A stretch of 5,530 bases of DNA, taken from contig JAJXHK010000035.1 in the NCBI GenBank assembly GCA_021639365.1, forward strand, positions 1-5,530. Direction: 5' to 3'. Shown here piece after piece: positions 5,484 through 5,530 of this stretch. Made by a program: the position numbers and the translations under genes. The notes below the pieces were generated by a model. It saw nothing but the letters and a program-made list of their open reading frames with translations, was not told where the DNA came from and did not search any database. This DNA is from Collinsella aerofaciens. GTDB taxonomy: Bacteria; Actinomycetota; Coriobacteriia; Coriobacteriales; Coriobacteriaceae. The first letter of the stretch is position 1. Each line of letters begins with the position of its first letter.

Positions 5484-5526
5484 GTGCTTGCACGTTTCCG
5501 CAGCTATTGGTATAGTTTGCTTGCAA
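5484..5526 (+). promoter_or_regulatory. Outward-facing sigma-70-type promoter flanked by two similar dyads
   Basis: The -10 TATAGT (5511-5516) matches TATAAT at five of six positions and carries an extended TGn (5508-5510). TTGCAC (5488-5493) sits exactly 17 bases upstream as a partial -35. Transcription would start near 5523 and run out of the window. Two ten-base dyads, GTGCTTGCAC (5484-5493) and TTGCTTGCAA (5517-5526), share the core TGCTTGCA. They cover the -35 and the start point, with centres 33 bp apart (about three helical turns), as expected of repressor operators. The regulated gene is not visible. Confidence 0.6.
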
Positions 5527-5530
5527 ATGA

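Noticed and set aside
5290..5526. A 78-codon minus-strand frame upstream of the lipoprotein gene
   Set aside because: Its composition is not protein-like. Its reading frame runs through the promoter dyads and the GC hairpin, and the bases that would hold its ribosome site lie outside the window.

Overview
The window looks like chromosome from a high-GC gut anaerobe of the Coriobacteriia (Collinsella/Olsenella-like). This is an inference from strongly C/G-ending codons, AGGAG ribosome binding sites and the style of the proteins; no rRNA or marker gene is present to fix the taxon. There are three real protein genes. Two are complete housekeeping genes on the plus strand, and one is a small lipoprotein gene on the minus strand. 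A promoter at the right edge fires out of the window.

Layout: 1-88 is a hairpin-rich leader; 89-1600 is guaB, an IMP dehydrogenase (GMP synthesis) of the Tritrichomonas foetus-like type. The 1601-1970 interval holds no convincing gene but is densely structured. It has a 12-bp palindrome on the guaB stop codon, a 94-nt symmetric imperfect hairpin (1606-1699), two tandem hairpins that probably end guaB transcription (1729-1747 and 1760-1794), an extended -10 promoter candidate (1803-1811), and a perfect 29-bp inverted repeat enclosing a further hairpin (1820-1960). That repeat ends at the ribosome binding site of the next gene. 1971-4547 is leuS (leucyl-tRNA synthetase), followed by a strong terminator (4574-4619) whose A-rich left flank lets it also serve the convergent gene. 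4653-5225 (minus) encodes a secreted lipoprotein of unknown function. 5226-5530 is non-coding, with one GC-rich hairpin, a run of short palindromes and an outward-facing sigma-70-type promoter.

The genes do not form one pathway. guaB and leuS are separated by terminators and a likely second promoter, so they are probably separate transcription units, and the lipoprotein is expressed convergently. The most unusual content is RNA/DNA structure rather than protein: the 29-bp perfect inverted repeat in the leuS leader, the 94-nt hairpin after guaB, and the paired dyads around the right-edge promoter. Whether these are mobile-element remnants or regulatory RNAs cannot be settled from one window.
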